Positions 20,495 to 34,080 of a stretch of 64,000 nucleotides of DNA are shown in pieces; within the stretch, counting starts at the first letter, position 1; each line of letters begins with the position of its first letter. Source of the stretch: Auanema rhodensis (Eukaryota > Nematoda > Chromadorea > Rhabditida > Rhabditidae); assembly GCA_964057225.1 (NCBI GenBank), contig OZ059898.1, forward strand, positions 4,712,001 through 4,776,000, read 5' to 3'. The notes under the pieces were generated by a model. It had not been told where the DNA came from. It worked only from the letters and a program-made list of their open reading frames with translations, and made no database searches. The translations under genes were made by a program, and so were the position numbers.

Positions 20495-23480
20495 CTATAA
20501 TTAAATAAAAATACTCTGAGGTTGGGTATTCAGATGTGCAGAATCTGAAGTTCTTAGTCAGATTTGGCTGTGACTTTTCAAATTTCCGGAAAAAAGGTTT
20601 ATATCGACCCCATCCACAAGATTTGTTCACAAAAAAGTTCAGGCTGTAGGCACGTTGTGTCCGGTGATTGTTCGATTTTGTCAAAGATTATTAACTATAA
20701 TCAAATAAAAATACTCTGAGGTTGGGTATTCAGATGTGCAGAATCTGAATTTCTTAGTCAGATTTGGCTGTGACTTTTCAAATTTCCGGAAAAAAGGTTT
20801 ATATCGACCCCATCCACAAGATTTGTTCACAAAAAAGTTCAGGCTGTAGGCACGTTGTGTCCGGTGATTGTTCGATTTTGTCAAAGATCAAAATCTATAA
20901 TCAAATAAAAATACTCTGAGGTTGGGTATTCAGATGTGCAGAATCTGAAGTTCTTAGTCAGATTTGGCTGTGACTTTTCAAATTTCCGGAAAAAAGGTTT
21001 ATATCGACCCCATCCACAAGATTTGTTCACAAAAAAGTTCAGGCTGTAGGCACGTTGTGTCCGGTGATTGTTCGATTTTGTCAAAGATCAAAATCTATAA
21101 TCAAATAAAAATACTCTGAGGTTGGGTATTCAGATGTGCAGAATCTGAAGTTCTTAGTCAGATTTGGCTGTGACTTTTCAAATTTCCGGAAAAAAGGTTT
21201 ATATCGACCCCATCCACAAGATTTGTTCACAAAAAAGTTCAGGCTGTAGGCACGTTGTGTCCGGTGATTGTTCGATTTTGTCAAAGATTATTAACTATAA
21301 TCAAATAAAAATACTCTGAGGTTGGGTATTCAGATGTGCAGAATCTGAAGTTCTTAGTCAGATTTGGCTGTGACTTTTCAAATTTCCGGAAAAAAGGTTT
21401 ATATCGACCCCATCCACAAGATTTGTTCACAAAAAAGTTCAGGCTGTAGGCACGTTGTGTCCGGTGATTGTTCGATTTTGTCAAAGATCAAAATCTATAA
21501 TCAAATAAAAATACTCTGAGGTTGGGTATTCAGATGTGCAGAATCTGAAGTTCTTAGTCAGATTTGGCTGTGACTTTTCAAATTTCCGGAAAAAAGGTTT
21601 ATATCGACCCCATCCACAAGATTTGTTCACAAAAAAGTTCAGGCTGTAGGCACGTTGTGTCCGGTGATTGTTCGATTTTGTCAAAGATTATTAACTATAA
21701 TCAAATAAAAATACTCTGAGGTTGGGTATTCAGATGTGCAGAATCTGAAGTTCTTAGTCAGATTTGGCTGTGACTTTTCAAATTTCCGGAAAAAAGGTTT
21801 ATATCGACCCCATCCACAAGATTTGTTCACAAAAAAGTTCAGGCTGTAGGCACGTTGTGTCCGGTGATTGTTCGATTTTGTCAAAGATTATTAACTATAA
21901 TCAAATAAAAATACTCTGAGGTTGGGTATTCAGATGTGCAGAATCTGAAGTTCTTAGTCAGATTTGGCTGTGACTTTTCAAATTTCCGGAAAAAAGGTTT
22001 ATATCGACCCCATCCACAAGATTTGTTCACAAAAAAGTTCAGGCTGTAGGCACGTTGTGTCCGGTGATTGTTCGATTTTGTCAAAGATTATTAACTATAA
22101 TCAAATAAAAATACTCTGAGGTTGGGTATTCAGATGTGCAGAATCTGAATTTCTTAGTCAGATTTGGCTGTGACTTTTCAAATTTCCGGAAAAAAGGTTT
22201 ATATCGACCCCATCCACAAGATTTGTTCACAAAAAAGTTCAGGCTGTAGGCACGTTGTGTCCGGTGATTGTTCGATTTTGTCAAAGATCATACACTATAA
22301 TCAAATAAAAATACTCTGAGGTTGGGTATTCAGATGTGCAGAATCTGAATTTCTTAGTCAGATTTGGCTGTGACTTTTCAAATTTCCGGAAAAAAGGTTT
22401 ATATCGACCCCATCCACAAGATTTGTTCACAAAAAAGTTCAGGCTGTAGGCACGTTGTGTCCGGTGATTGTTCGATTTTCTCAAAGATCAAAATCTATAA
22501 TCAAATAAAAATACTCTGAGGTTGGGTATTCAGATGTGCAGAATCTGAAGTTCTTAGTCAGATTTGGCTGTGACTTTTCAAATTTCCGGAAAAAAGGTTT
22601 ATATAGACCCCATCCACAAGATTTGTTCACAAAAAAGTTCAGGCTGTAGGCACGTTGTGTCCGGTGATTGTTCGATTTTCTCAAAGATCAAAATCTATAA
22701 TCAAATAAAAATACTCTGAGGTTGGGTATTCAGATGAGCAGAATCTGAAGTTCTTAGTCAGATTTGGCTGTGACTTTTCAAATTTCCGGAAAAAAGGATT
22801 ATATAGACCCCATCCACAAGATTTGTTCACAAAAAAGTTCAGGCTGTAGGCACGTTGTGTCCGGTGATTGTTCGATTTTGTCAAAGATTATTAACTATAA
22901 TCAAATAAAAATACTCTGAGGTTGGGTATTCAGATGTGCAGAATCTGAAGTTCTTAGTCAGATTTGGCTGTGACTTTTCAAGTTTCCGGAAAAAAGGATT
23001 ATATAGACCCCATCCACAAGATTTGTTCACAAAAAAGTTCAGGCTGTAGGCACGTTGTGTCCGGTGATTGTTCGATTTTGTCAAAGATTATTAACTATAA
23101 TCAAATAAAAATACTCTGAGGTTGGGTATTCAGATGTGCAGAATCTGAATTTCTTAGTCAGATTTGGCTGTGAGTTTTCAAATTTCCGGAAAAAAGGTTT
23201 ATATCAACACCATCCACAAGATTTGTTCACAAAAAAGTTCAGGCTGTAGGCACGTTGTGTCCGGTGATTGTTCGATTTTCTCAAAGATCAAAATCTATAA
23301 TTAAATAAAAATACTCTGAGGTTGGGTATTCAGATGTGCAGAATCTGAAGTTCTTAGTCAGATTTGGCTGTGACTTTTCAAATTTCCGGAAAAAAGGTTT
23401 ATATCAACACCATCCACAAGATTTGTTCACAAAAAACTTCAGGCTGTAGGCACGTTGTGTCCGGTGATTGTTCGATTTTC

Positions 23481-26400
23481 TCAAAGATCAAAATCTATAA
23501 TCAAATAAAAATACTCTGAGGTTGGGTATTCAGATGAGCAGAATCTGAAGTTCTTAGTCAGATTTGCCTGTGACTTTTCAAATTTCCGGAAAAAAGGTTT
23601 ATATGGACCCCATCCACAAGATTTGTTCACAAAAAAGTTCAGGCTGTAGGCACGTTGTGTCCGGTGATTGTTCGATTTTCTCAAAGATCAAAATCTATAA
23701 TCAAATAAAAATACTCTGAGGTTGGGTATTCAGATGTGCAGAATCTGAATTTCTTAGTCAGATTTGGCTGTGACTTTTCAAATTTCCGGAAAAAAGGTTT
23801 ATATCAACACCATCCACAAGATTTGTTCACAAAAAAGTTCAGGCTGTAGGCACGTTGTGTCCGGTGATTGTTCGATTTTCTCAAAGATCAAAATCTATAA
23901 TCAAATAAAAATACTCTGAGGTTGGGTATTCAGATGAGCAGAATCTGAAGTTCTTAGTCAGATTTGCCTGTGACTTTTCAAATTTCCGGAAAAAAGGTTT
24001 ATATAGACCCCATCCACATGATTTGTTCACAAAAAAGTTCAGGCTGTAGGCACGTTGTGTCCGGTGATTGTTCGATTTTCTCAAAGATCAAAATCTATAA
24101 TCAAATAAAAATACTCTGAGGTTGGGTATTCAGATGTGCAGAATCTGAAGTTCTTAGTCAGATTTGGCTGTGACTTTTCAAATTTCCGGAAAAAAGGTTT
24201 ATATAGACCCCATCCACAAGATTTGTTCACAAAAAAGTTCAGGCTGTAGGCACGTTGTGTCCGGTGATTGTTCGATTTTCTCAAAGATCAAAATCTATAA
24301 TCAAATAAAAATACTCTGAGGTTGGGTATTCAGATGTGCAGAATCTGAATTTCTTAGTCAGATTTGGCTGTGACTTTTCAAATTTCCGGAAAAAAGGTTT
24401 ATATAGACCCCATCCACATGATTTGTTCACAAAAAAGTTCAGGCTGTAGGCACGTTGTGTCCGGTGATTGTTCGATTTTCTCAAAGATCAAAATCTATAA
24501 TCAAATAAAAATACTCTGAGGTTGGGTATTCAGATGTGCAGAATCTGAAGTTCTTAGTCAGATTTGGCTGTGACTTTTCAAATTTCCGGAAAAAAGGTTT
24601 ATATCGACCCCATCCACATGATTTGTTCACAAAAAAGTTCAGGCTGTAGGCACGTTGTGTCCGGTGATTGTTCGATTTTCTCAAAGATCAAAATCTATAA
24701 TCAAATAAAAATACTCTGAGGTTGGGTATTCAGATGTGCAGAATCTGAATTTCTTAGTCAGATTTGGCTGTGACTTTTCAAATTTCCGGAAAAAAGGTTT
24801 ATATAGACCCCATCCACAAGATTTGTTCACAAAAAAGTTCAGGCTGTAGGCACGTTGTGTCCGGTGATTGTTCGATTTTCTCAAAGATCAAAATCTATAA
24901 TCAAATAAAAATACTCTGAGGTTGGGTATTCAGATGTGCAGAATCTGAATTTCTTAGTCAGATTTGGCTGTGACTTTTCAAATTTCCGGAAAAAAGGTTT
25001 ATATAGACCCCATCCACAAGATTTGTTCACAAAAAAGTTCAGGCTGTAGGCACGTTGTGTCCGGTGATTGTTCGATTTTCTCAAAGATCAAAATCTATAA
25101 TCAAATAAAAATACTCTGAGGTTGGGTATTCAGATGTGCAGAATCTGAAGTTCTTAGTCAGATTTGGCTGTGACTTTTCAAATTTCCGGAAAAAAGGTTT
25201 ATATCGACCCCATCCACAAGATTTGTTCACAAAAAAGTTCAGGCTGTAGGCACGTTGTGTCCGGTGATTGTTCGATTTTGTCAAAGATTATTAACTATAA
25301 TCAAATAAAAATACTCTGAGGTTGGGTATTCAGATGTGCAGAATCTGAATTTCTTAGTCAGATTTGGCTGTGACTTTTCAAATTTCCGGAAAAAAGGTTT
25401 ATATAGACCCCATCCACAAGATTTGTTCACAAAAAAGTTCAGGCTGTAGGCACGTTGTGTCCGGTGATTGTTCGATTTTCTCAAAGATCAAAATCTATAA
25501 TCAAATAAAAATACTCTGAGGTTGGGTATTCAGATGTGCAGAATCTGAACTTCTTAGTCAGATTTGGCTGTGACTTTTCAAATTTCCGGAAAAAAGGTTT
25601 ATATAGACCCCATCCACATGATTTGTTCACAAAAAAGTTCAGGCTGTAGGCACGTTGTGTCCGGTGATTGTTCGATTTTCTCAAAGATCAAAATCTATAA
25701 TCAAATAAAAATACTCTGAGGTTGGGTATTCAGATGTGCAGAATCTGAAGTTCTTAGTCAGATTTGGCTGTGACTTTTCAAATTTCCGGAAAAAAGGATT
25801 ATATAGACCCCATCCACAAGATTTGTTCACAAAAAAGTTCAGGCTGTAGGCACGTTGTGTCCGGTGATTGTTCGATTTTGTCAAAGATTATTAACTATAA
25901 TCAAATAAAAATACTCTGAGGTTGGGTATTCAGATGTGCAGAATCTGAAGTTCTTATTCAGATTTGGCTGTGACTTTTCAAATTTCCGGAAAAAAGGTTT
26001 ATATAGACCCCATCCACAAGATTTGTTCACAAAAAAGTTCAGGCTGTAGGCACGTTGTGTCCGGTGATTGTTCGATTTTCTCAAAGATCAAAATCTATAA
26101 TCAAATAAAAATACTCTGAGGTTGGGTATTCAGATGTGCAGAATCTGAATTTCTTAGTCAGATTTGGCTGTGACTTTTCAAATTTCCGGAAAAAAGGTTT
26201 ATATAGACCCCATCCACAAGATTTGTTCACAAAAAAGTTCAGGCTGTAGGCACGTTGTGTCCGGTGATTGTTCGATTTTGTCAAAGATTATTAACTATAA
26301 TCAAATAAAAATACTCTGAGGTTGGGTATTCAGATGTGCAGAATCTGAAGTTCTTAGTCAGATTTGGCTGTGACTTTTCAAATTTCCGGAAAAAAGGTTT

Positions 26401-29080
26401 ATATCAACACCATCCACAAGATTTGTTCACAAAAAAGTTCAGGCTGTAGGCACGTTGTGTCCGGTGATTGTTCGATTTTCTCAAAGATTATTAACTATAA
26501 TCAAATAAAAATACTCTGAGGTTGGGTATTCAGATGTGCAGAATCTGAACTTCTTAGTCAGATTTGGCTGTGACTTTTCAAATTTCCGGAAAAAAGGTTT
26601 ATATAGACCCCATCCACAAGATTTGTTCACAAAAAAGTTCAGGCTGTAGGCACGTTGTGTCCGGTGATTGTTCGATTTTGTCAAAGATCATACACTATAA
26701 TCAAATAAAAATACTCTGAGGTTGGGTATTCAGATGTGCAGAATCTGAAGTTCTTAGTCAGATTTGGCTGTGACTTTTCAAGTTTCCGGAAAAAAGGTTT
26801 ATATCGACCCCATCCACAAGATTTATTCACAAAAAAGTTCAGGCTGTAGGCACGTTGTGTCCGGTGATTGTTCGATTTTGTCAAAGATCATACACTATAA
26901 TTAAATAAAAATACTCTGAGGTTGGGTATTCAGATGTGCAGAATCTGAATTTCTTAGTCAGATTTGGCTGTGACTTTTCAAATTTCCGGAAAAAAGGTTT
27001 ATATAGACCCCATCCACAAGATTTGTTCACAAAAAAGTTCAGGCTGTAGGCACGTTGTGTCCGGTGATTGTTCGATTTTGTCAAAGATCATACACTATAA
27101 TCAAATAAAAATACTCTGAGGTTGGGTATTCAGATGTGCAGAATCTGAAGTTCTTAGTCAGATTTGGCTGTGACTTTTCAAGTTTCCGGAAAAAAGGTTT
27201 ATATCGACCCCATCCACAAGATTTATTCACAAAAAAGTTCAGGCTGTAGGCACGTTGTGTCCGGTGATTGTTCGATTTTGTCAAAGATCATACACTATAA
27301 TTAAATAAAAATACTCTGAGGTTGGGTATTCAGATGTGCAGAATCTGAATTTCTTAGTCAGATTTGGCTGTGACTTTTCAAATTTCCGGAAAAAAGGTTT
27401 ATATAGACCCCATCCACAAGATTTGTTCACAAAAAAGTTCAGGCTGTAGGCACGTTGTGTCCGGTGATTGTTCGATTTTCTCAAAGATCAAAATCTATAA
27501 TCAAATAAAAATACTCTGAGGTTGGGTATTCAGATGTGCAGAATCTGAATTTCTTAGTCAGATTTGGCTGTGACTTTTCAAATTTCCGGTAAAAAGGTTT
27601 ATATGGACCCCATCCACAAGATTTGTTCACAAAAAAGTTCAGACTGTAGGCACGTTGTGTCCGGTGATTGTTCGATTTTGTCAAAGATTATTGACTATAA
27701 TCAAATAAAAATACTCTGAGGTTGGGTATTCAGATGAGCAGAATCTGAAGTTCTTAGTCAGATTTGCCTGTGACTTTTCAAATTTCCGGAAAAAAGGTTT
27801 ATATCAACACCATCCACAAGATTTGTTCACAAAAAAGTTCAGGCTGTAGGCACGTTGTGTCCGGTGATTGTTCGATTTTGTCAAAGATCATACACTATAA
27901 TTAAATAAAAATACTCTGAGGTTGGGTATTCAGATGTGCAGAATCTGAATTTCTTAGTCAGATTTGGCTGTGACTTTTCAAATTTCCGGAAAAAAGGTTT
28001 ATATAGACCCCATCCACAAGATTTGTTCACAAAAAAGTTCAGGCTGTAGGCACGTTGTGTCCGGTGATTGTTCGATTTTCTCAAAGATCAAAATCTATAA
28101 TCAAATAAAAATACTCTGAGGTTGGGTATTCAGATGTGCAGAATCTGAATTTCTTAGTCAGATTTGGCTGTGACTTTTCAAATTTCCGGTAAAAAGGTTT
28201 ATATGGACCCCATCCACAAGATTTGTTCACAAAAAAGTTCAGACTGTAGGCACGTTGTGTCCGGTGATTGTTCGATTTTGTCAAAGATTATTGACTATAA
28301 TCAAATAAAAATACTCTGAGGTTGGGTATTCAGATGAGCAGAATCTGAAGTTCTTAGTCAGATTTGCCTGTGACTTTTCAAATTTCCGGAAAAAAGGTTT
28401 ATATCAACACCATCCACAAGATTTGTTCACAAAAAAGTTCAGACTGTAGGCACGTTGTGTCCGGTGATTGTTCGATTTTGTCAAAGATTATTGACTATAA
28501 TCAAATAAAAATACTCTGAGGTTGGGTATTCAGATGAGCAGAATCTGAAGTTCTTAGTCAGATTTGCCTGTGACTTTTCAAATTTCCGGAAAAAAGGTTT
28601 ATATCAACACCATCCACAAGATTTGTTCACAAAAAAGTTCAGACTGTAGGCACGTTGTGTCCGGTGATTGTTCGATTTTGTCAAAGATTATTAACTATAA
28701 TCAAATAAAAATACTCTGAGGTTGGGTATTCAGATGTGCAGAATCTGAAGTTCTTAGTCAGATTTGGCTGTGACTTTTCAAATTTCCGGAAAAAAGGATT
28801 ATATAGACCCCATCCACAAGATTTGTTCACAAAAAAGTTCAGACTGTAGGCACGTTGTGTCCGGTGATTGTTCGATTTTGTCAAAGATCATACACTATAA
28901 TTAAATAAAAATACTCTGAGGTTGGGTATTCAGATGAGCAGAATCTGAAGTTCTTAGTCAGATTTGCCTGTGACTTTTCAAATTTCCGGAAAAAAGGTTT
29001 ATATGGACCCCATCCACAAGATTTGTTCACAAAAAAGTTCAGGCTGTAGGCACGTTGTGTCCGGTGATTGTTCGATTTTG
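23481..29080. repeat. Duplicated satellite block, first copy
   Basis: The order of monomer variants here is repeated at 29481-33480. Shared private variants include GAACTTC in units 25481 and 26481 (cf. 30881 and 31881), ATTTATTCAC near 26821 and 27221 (cf. 32221), and CCGGTAAAAAGG in units 27481 and 28081 (cf. 32481). The offset between matching units steps 6000, 5800, 5400, 5000, 4400, always a multiple of 200, so only whole monomers were gained or lost. Confidence 0.8.
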
Positions 29081-29480
29081 TCAAAGATCATACACTATAA
29101 TTAAATAAAAATACTCTGAGGTTGGGTATTCAGATGTGCAGAATCTGAAGTTCTTAGTCAGATTTGGCTGTGACTTTTCAAATTTCCGGAAAAAAGGTTT
29201 ATATAGACCCCATCCACAAGATTTGTTCACAAAAAAGTTCAGGCTGTAGGCACGTTGTGTCCGGTGATTGTTCGATTTTCTCAAAGATCAAAATCTATAA
29301 TCAAATAAAAATACTCTGAGGTTGGGTATTCAGATGTGCAGAATCTGAATTTCTTAGTCAGATTTGGCTGTGACTTTTCAAATTTCCGGAAAAAAGGTTT
29401 ATATAGACCCCATCCACAAGATTTGTTCACAAAAAAGTTCAGGCTGTAGGCACGTTGTGTCCGGTGATTGTTCGATTTTC

Positions 29481-32400
29481 TCAAAGATCAAAATCTATAA
29501 TCAAATAAAAATACTCTGAGGTTGGGTATTCAGATGTGCAGAATCTGAAGTTCTTAGTCAGATTTGCCTGTGACTTTTCAAATTTCCGGAAAAAAGGTTT
29601 ATATGGACCCCATCCACAAGATTTGTTCACAAAAAAGTTCAGGCTGTAGGCACGTTGTGTCCGGTGATTGTTCGATTTTCTCAAAGATCAAAATCTATAA
29701 TCAAATAAAAATACTCTGAGGTTGGGTATTCAGATGTGCAGAATCTGAATTTCTTAGTCAGATTTGGCTGTGACTTTTCAAATTTCCGGAAAAAAGGTTT
29801 ATATCAACACCATCCACAAGATTTGTTCACAAAAAAGTTCAGGCTGTAGGCACGTTGTGTCCGGTGATTGTTCGATTTTCTCAAAGATCAAAATCTATAA
29901 TCAAATAAAAATACTCTGAGGTTGGGTATTCAGATGAGCAGAATCTGAAGTTCTTAGTCAGATTTGCCTGTGACTTTTCAAATTTCCGGAAAAAAGGTTT
30001 ATATAGACCCCATCCACATGATTTGTTCACAAAAAAGTTCAGGCTGTAGGCACGTTGTGTCCGGTGATTGTTCGATTTTCTCAAAGATCAAAATCTATAA
30101 TCAAATAAAAATACTCTGAGGTTGGGTATTCAGATGTGCAGAATCTGAATTTCTTAGTCAGATTTGGCTGTGACTTTTCAAATTTCCGGAAAAAAGGTTT
30201 ATATAGACCCCATCCACATGATTTGTTCACAAAAAAGTTCAGGCTGTAGGCACGTTGTGTCCGGTGATTGTTCGATTTTCTCAAAGATCAAAATCTATAA
30301 TCAAATAAAAATACTCTGAGGTTGGGTATTCAGATGTGCAGAATCTGAATTTCTTAGTCAGATTTGGCTGTGACTTTTCAAATTTCCGGAAAAAAGGTTT
30401 ATATAGACCCCATCCACAAGATTTGTTCACAAAAAAGTTCAGGCTGTAGGCACGTTGTGTCCGGTGATTGTTCGATTTTCTCAAAGATCAAAATCTATAA
30501 TCAAATAAAAATACTCTGAGGTTGGGTATTCAGATGTGCAGAATCTGAAGTTCTTAGTCAGATTTGGCTGTGACTTTTCAAATTTCCGGAAAAAAGGTTT
30601 ATATCGACCCCATCCACAAGATTTGTTCACAAAAAAGTTCAGGCTGTAGGCACGTTGTGTCCGGTGATTGTTCGATTTTGTCAAAGATTATTAACTATAA
30701 TCAAATAAAAATACTCTGAGGTTGGGTATTCAGATGTGCAGAATCTGAATTTCTTAGTCAGATTTGGCTGTGACTTTTCAAATTTCCGGAAAAAAGGTTT
30801 ATATAGACCCCATCCACAAGATTTGTTCACAAAAAAGTTCAGGCTGTAGGCACGTTGTGTCCGGTGATTGTTCGATTTTCTCAAAGATCAAAATCTATAA
30901 TCAAATAAAAATACTCTGAGGTTGGGTATTCAGATGTGCAGAATCTGAACTTCTTAGTCAGATTTGGCTGTGACTTTTCAAATTTCCGGAAAAAAGGTTT
31001 ATATAGACCCCATCCACATGATTTGTTCACAAAAAAGTTCAGGCTGTAGGCACGTTGTGTCCGGTGATTGTTCGATTTTCTCAAAGATCAAAATCTATAA
31101 TCAAATAAAAATACTCTGAGGTTGGGTATTCAGATGTGCAGAATCTGAAGTTCTTAGTCAGATTTGGCTGTGACTTTTCAAATTTCCGGAAAAAAGGATT
31201 ATATAGACCCCATCCACAAGATTTGTTCACAAAAAAGTTCAGGCTGTAGGCACGTTGTGTCCGGTGATTGTTCGATTTTGTCAAAGATTATTAACTATAA
31301 TCAAATAAAAATACTCTGAGGTTGGGTATTCAGATGTGCAGAATCTGAAGTTCTTAGTCAGATTTGGCTGTGACTTTTCAAATTTCCGGAAAAAAGGTTT
31401 ATATAGACCCCATCCACAAGATTTGTTCACAAAAAAGTTCAGGCTGTAGGCACGTTGTGTCCGGTGATTGTTCGATTTTCTCAAAGATCAAAATCTATAA
31501 TCAAATAAAAATACTCTGAGGTTGGGTATTCAGATGTGCAGAATCTGAATTTCTTAGTCAGATTTGGCTGTGACTTTTCAAATTTCCGGAAAAAAGGTTT
31601 ATATAGACCCCATCCACAAGATTTGTTCACAAAAAAGTTCAGGCTGTAGGCACGTTGTGTCCGGTGATTGTTCGATTTTGTCAAAGATTATTAACTATAA
31701 TCAAATAAAAATACTCTGAGGTTGGGTATTCAGATGTGCAGAATCTGAAGTTCTTAGTCAGATTTGGCTGTGACTTTTCAAATTTCCGGAAAAAAGGTTT
31801 ATATCAACACCATCCACAAGATTTGTTCACAAAAAAGTTCAGGCTGTAGGCACGTTGTGTCCGGTGATTGTTCGATTTTCTCAAAGATTATTAACTATAA
31901 TCAAATAAAAATACTCTGAGGTTGGGTATTCAGATGTGCAGAATCTGAACTTCTTAGTCAGATTTGGCTGTGACTTTTCAAATTTCCGGAAAAAAGGTTT
32001 ATATAGACCCCATCCACAAGATTTGTTCACAAAAAAGTTCAGGCTGTAGGCACGTTGTGTCCGGTGATTGTTCGATTTTGTCAAAGATCATACACTATAA
32101 TCAAATAAAAATACTCTGAGGTTGGGTATTCAGATGTGCAGAATCTGAAGTTCTTAGTCAGATTTGGCTGTGACTTTTCAAGTTTCCGGAAAAAAGGTTT
32201 ATATCGACCCCATCCACAAGATTTATTCACAAAAAAGTTCAGGCTGTAGGCACGTTGTGTCCGGTGATTGTTCGATTTTGTCAAAGATCATACACTATAA
32301 TTAAATAAAAATACTCTGAGGTTGGGTATTCAGATGTGCAGAATCTGAATTTCTTAGTCAGATTTGGCTGTGACTTTTCAAATTTCCGGAAAAAAGGTTT

Positions 32401-33480
32401 ATATAGACCCCATCCACAAGATTTGTTCACAAAAAAGTTCAGGCTGTAGGCACGTTGTGTCCGGTGATTGTTCGATTTTCTCAAAGATCAAAATCTATAA
32501 TCAAATAAAAATACTCTGAGGTTGGGTATTCAGATGTGCAGAATCTGAATTTCTTAGTCAGATTTGGCTGTGACTTTTCAAATTTCCGGTAAAAAGGTTT
32601 ATATGGACCCCATCCACAAGATTTGTTCACAAAAAAGTTCAGACTGTAGGCACGTTGTGTCCGGTGATTGTTCGATTTTGTCAAAGATTATTGACTATAA
32701 TCAAATAAAAATACTCTGAGGTTGGGTATTCAGATGAGCAGAATCTGAAGTTCTTAGTCAGATTTGCCTGTGACTTTTCAAATTTCCGGAAAAAAGGTTT
32801 ATATCAACACCATCCACAAGATTTGTTCACAAAAAAGTTCAGACTGTAGGCACGTTGTGTCCGGTGATTGTTCGATTTTGTCAAAGATTATTGACTATAA
32901 TCAAATAAAAATACTCTGAGGTTGGGTATTCAGATGAGCAGAATCTGAAGTTCTTAGTCAGATTTGCCTGTGACTTTTCAAATTTCCGGAAAAAAGGTTT
33001 ATATCAACACCATCCACAAGATTTGTTCACAAAAAAGTTCAGACTGTAGGCACGTTGTGTCCGGTGATTGTTCGATTTTGTCAAAGATTATTAACTATAA
33101 TCAAATAAAAATACTCTGAGGTTGGGTATTCAGATGTGCAGAATCTGAAGTTCTTAGTCAGATTTGGCTGTGACTTTTCAAATTTCCGGAAAAAAGGATT
33201 ATATAGACCCCATCCACAAGATTTGTTCACAAAAAAGTTCAGACTGTAGGCACGTTGTGTCCGGTGATTGTTCGATTTTGTCAAAGATCATACACTATAA
33301 TTAAATAAAAATACTCTGAGGTTGGGTATTCAGATGAGCAGAATCTGAAGTTCTTAGTCAGATTTGCCTGTGACTTTTCAAATTTCCGGAAAAAAGGTTT
33401 ATATGGACCCCATCCACAAGATTTGTTCACAAAAAAGTTCAGGCTGTAGGCACGTTGTTTCCGGTGATTGTTCGATTTTG
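29481..33480. repeat. Duplicated satellite block, second copy
   Basis: Partner of 23481-29080. It lacks the two-unit internal duplications seen at 26881-27280 and 27881-28280 of the first copy. The block runs directly into a local amplification of one monomer at 33281-34080. Confidence 0.8.
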
Positions 33481-34080
33481 TCAAAGATCATACACTATAA
33501 TTAAATAAAAATACTCTGAGGTTGGGTATTCAGATGAGCAGAATCTGAAGTTCTTAGTCAGATTTGCCTGTGACTTTTCAAATTTCCGGAAAAAAGGTTT
33601 ATATGGACCCCATCCACAAGATTTGTTCACAAAAAAGTTCAGGCTGTAGGCACGTTGTTTCCGGTGATTGTTCGATTTTGTCAAAGATCATACACTATAA
33701 TTAAATAAAAATACTCTGAGGTTGGGTATTCAGATGAGCAGAATCTGAAGTTCTTAGTCAGATTTGCCTGTGACTTTTCAAATTTCCGGAAAAAAGGTTT
33801 ATATGGACCCCATCCACAAGATTTGTTCACAAAAAAGTTCAGGCTGTAGGCACGTTGTTTCCGGTGATTGTTCGATTTTGTCAAAGATCATACACTATAA
33901 TTAAATAAAAATACTCTGAGGTTGGGTATTCAGATGAGCAGAATCTGAAGTTCTTAGTCAGATTTGCCTGTGACTTTTCAAATTTCCGGAAAAAAGGTTT
34001 ATATGGACCCCATCCACAAGATTTGTTCACAAAAAAGTTCAGGCTGTAGGCACGTTGTTTCCGGTGATTGTTCGATTTTG
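33281..34080. repeat. Four consecutive identical-type monomers
   Basis: Units 33281, 33481, 33681 and 33881 share CACGTTGTTTCCGG (GTTTCC where other units have GTGTCC), GATGAGCAG, TTTGCCTG and ATATGGACCC. I see this GTTTCC change nowhere else in the window, so the four come from a very recent local amplification. Confidence 0.85.
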
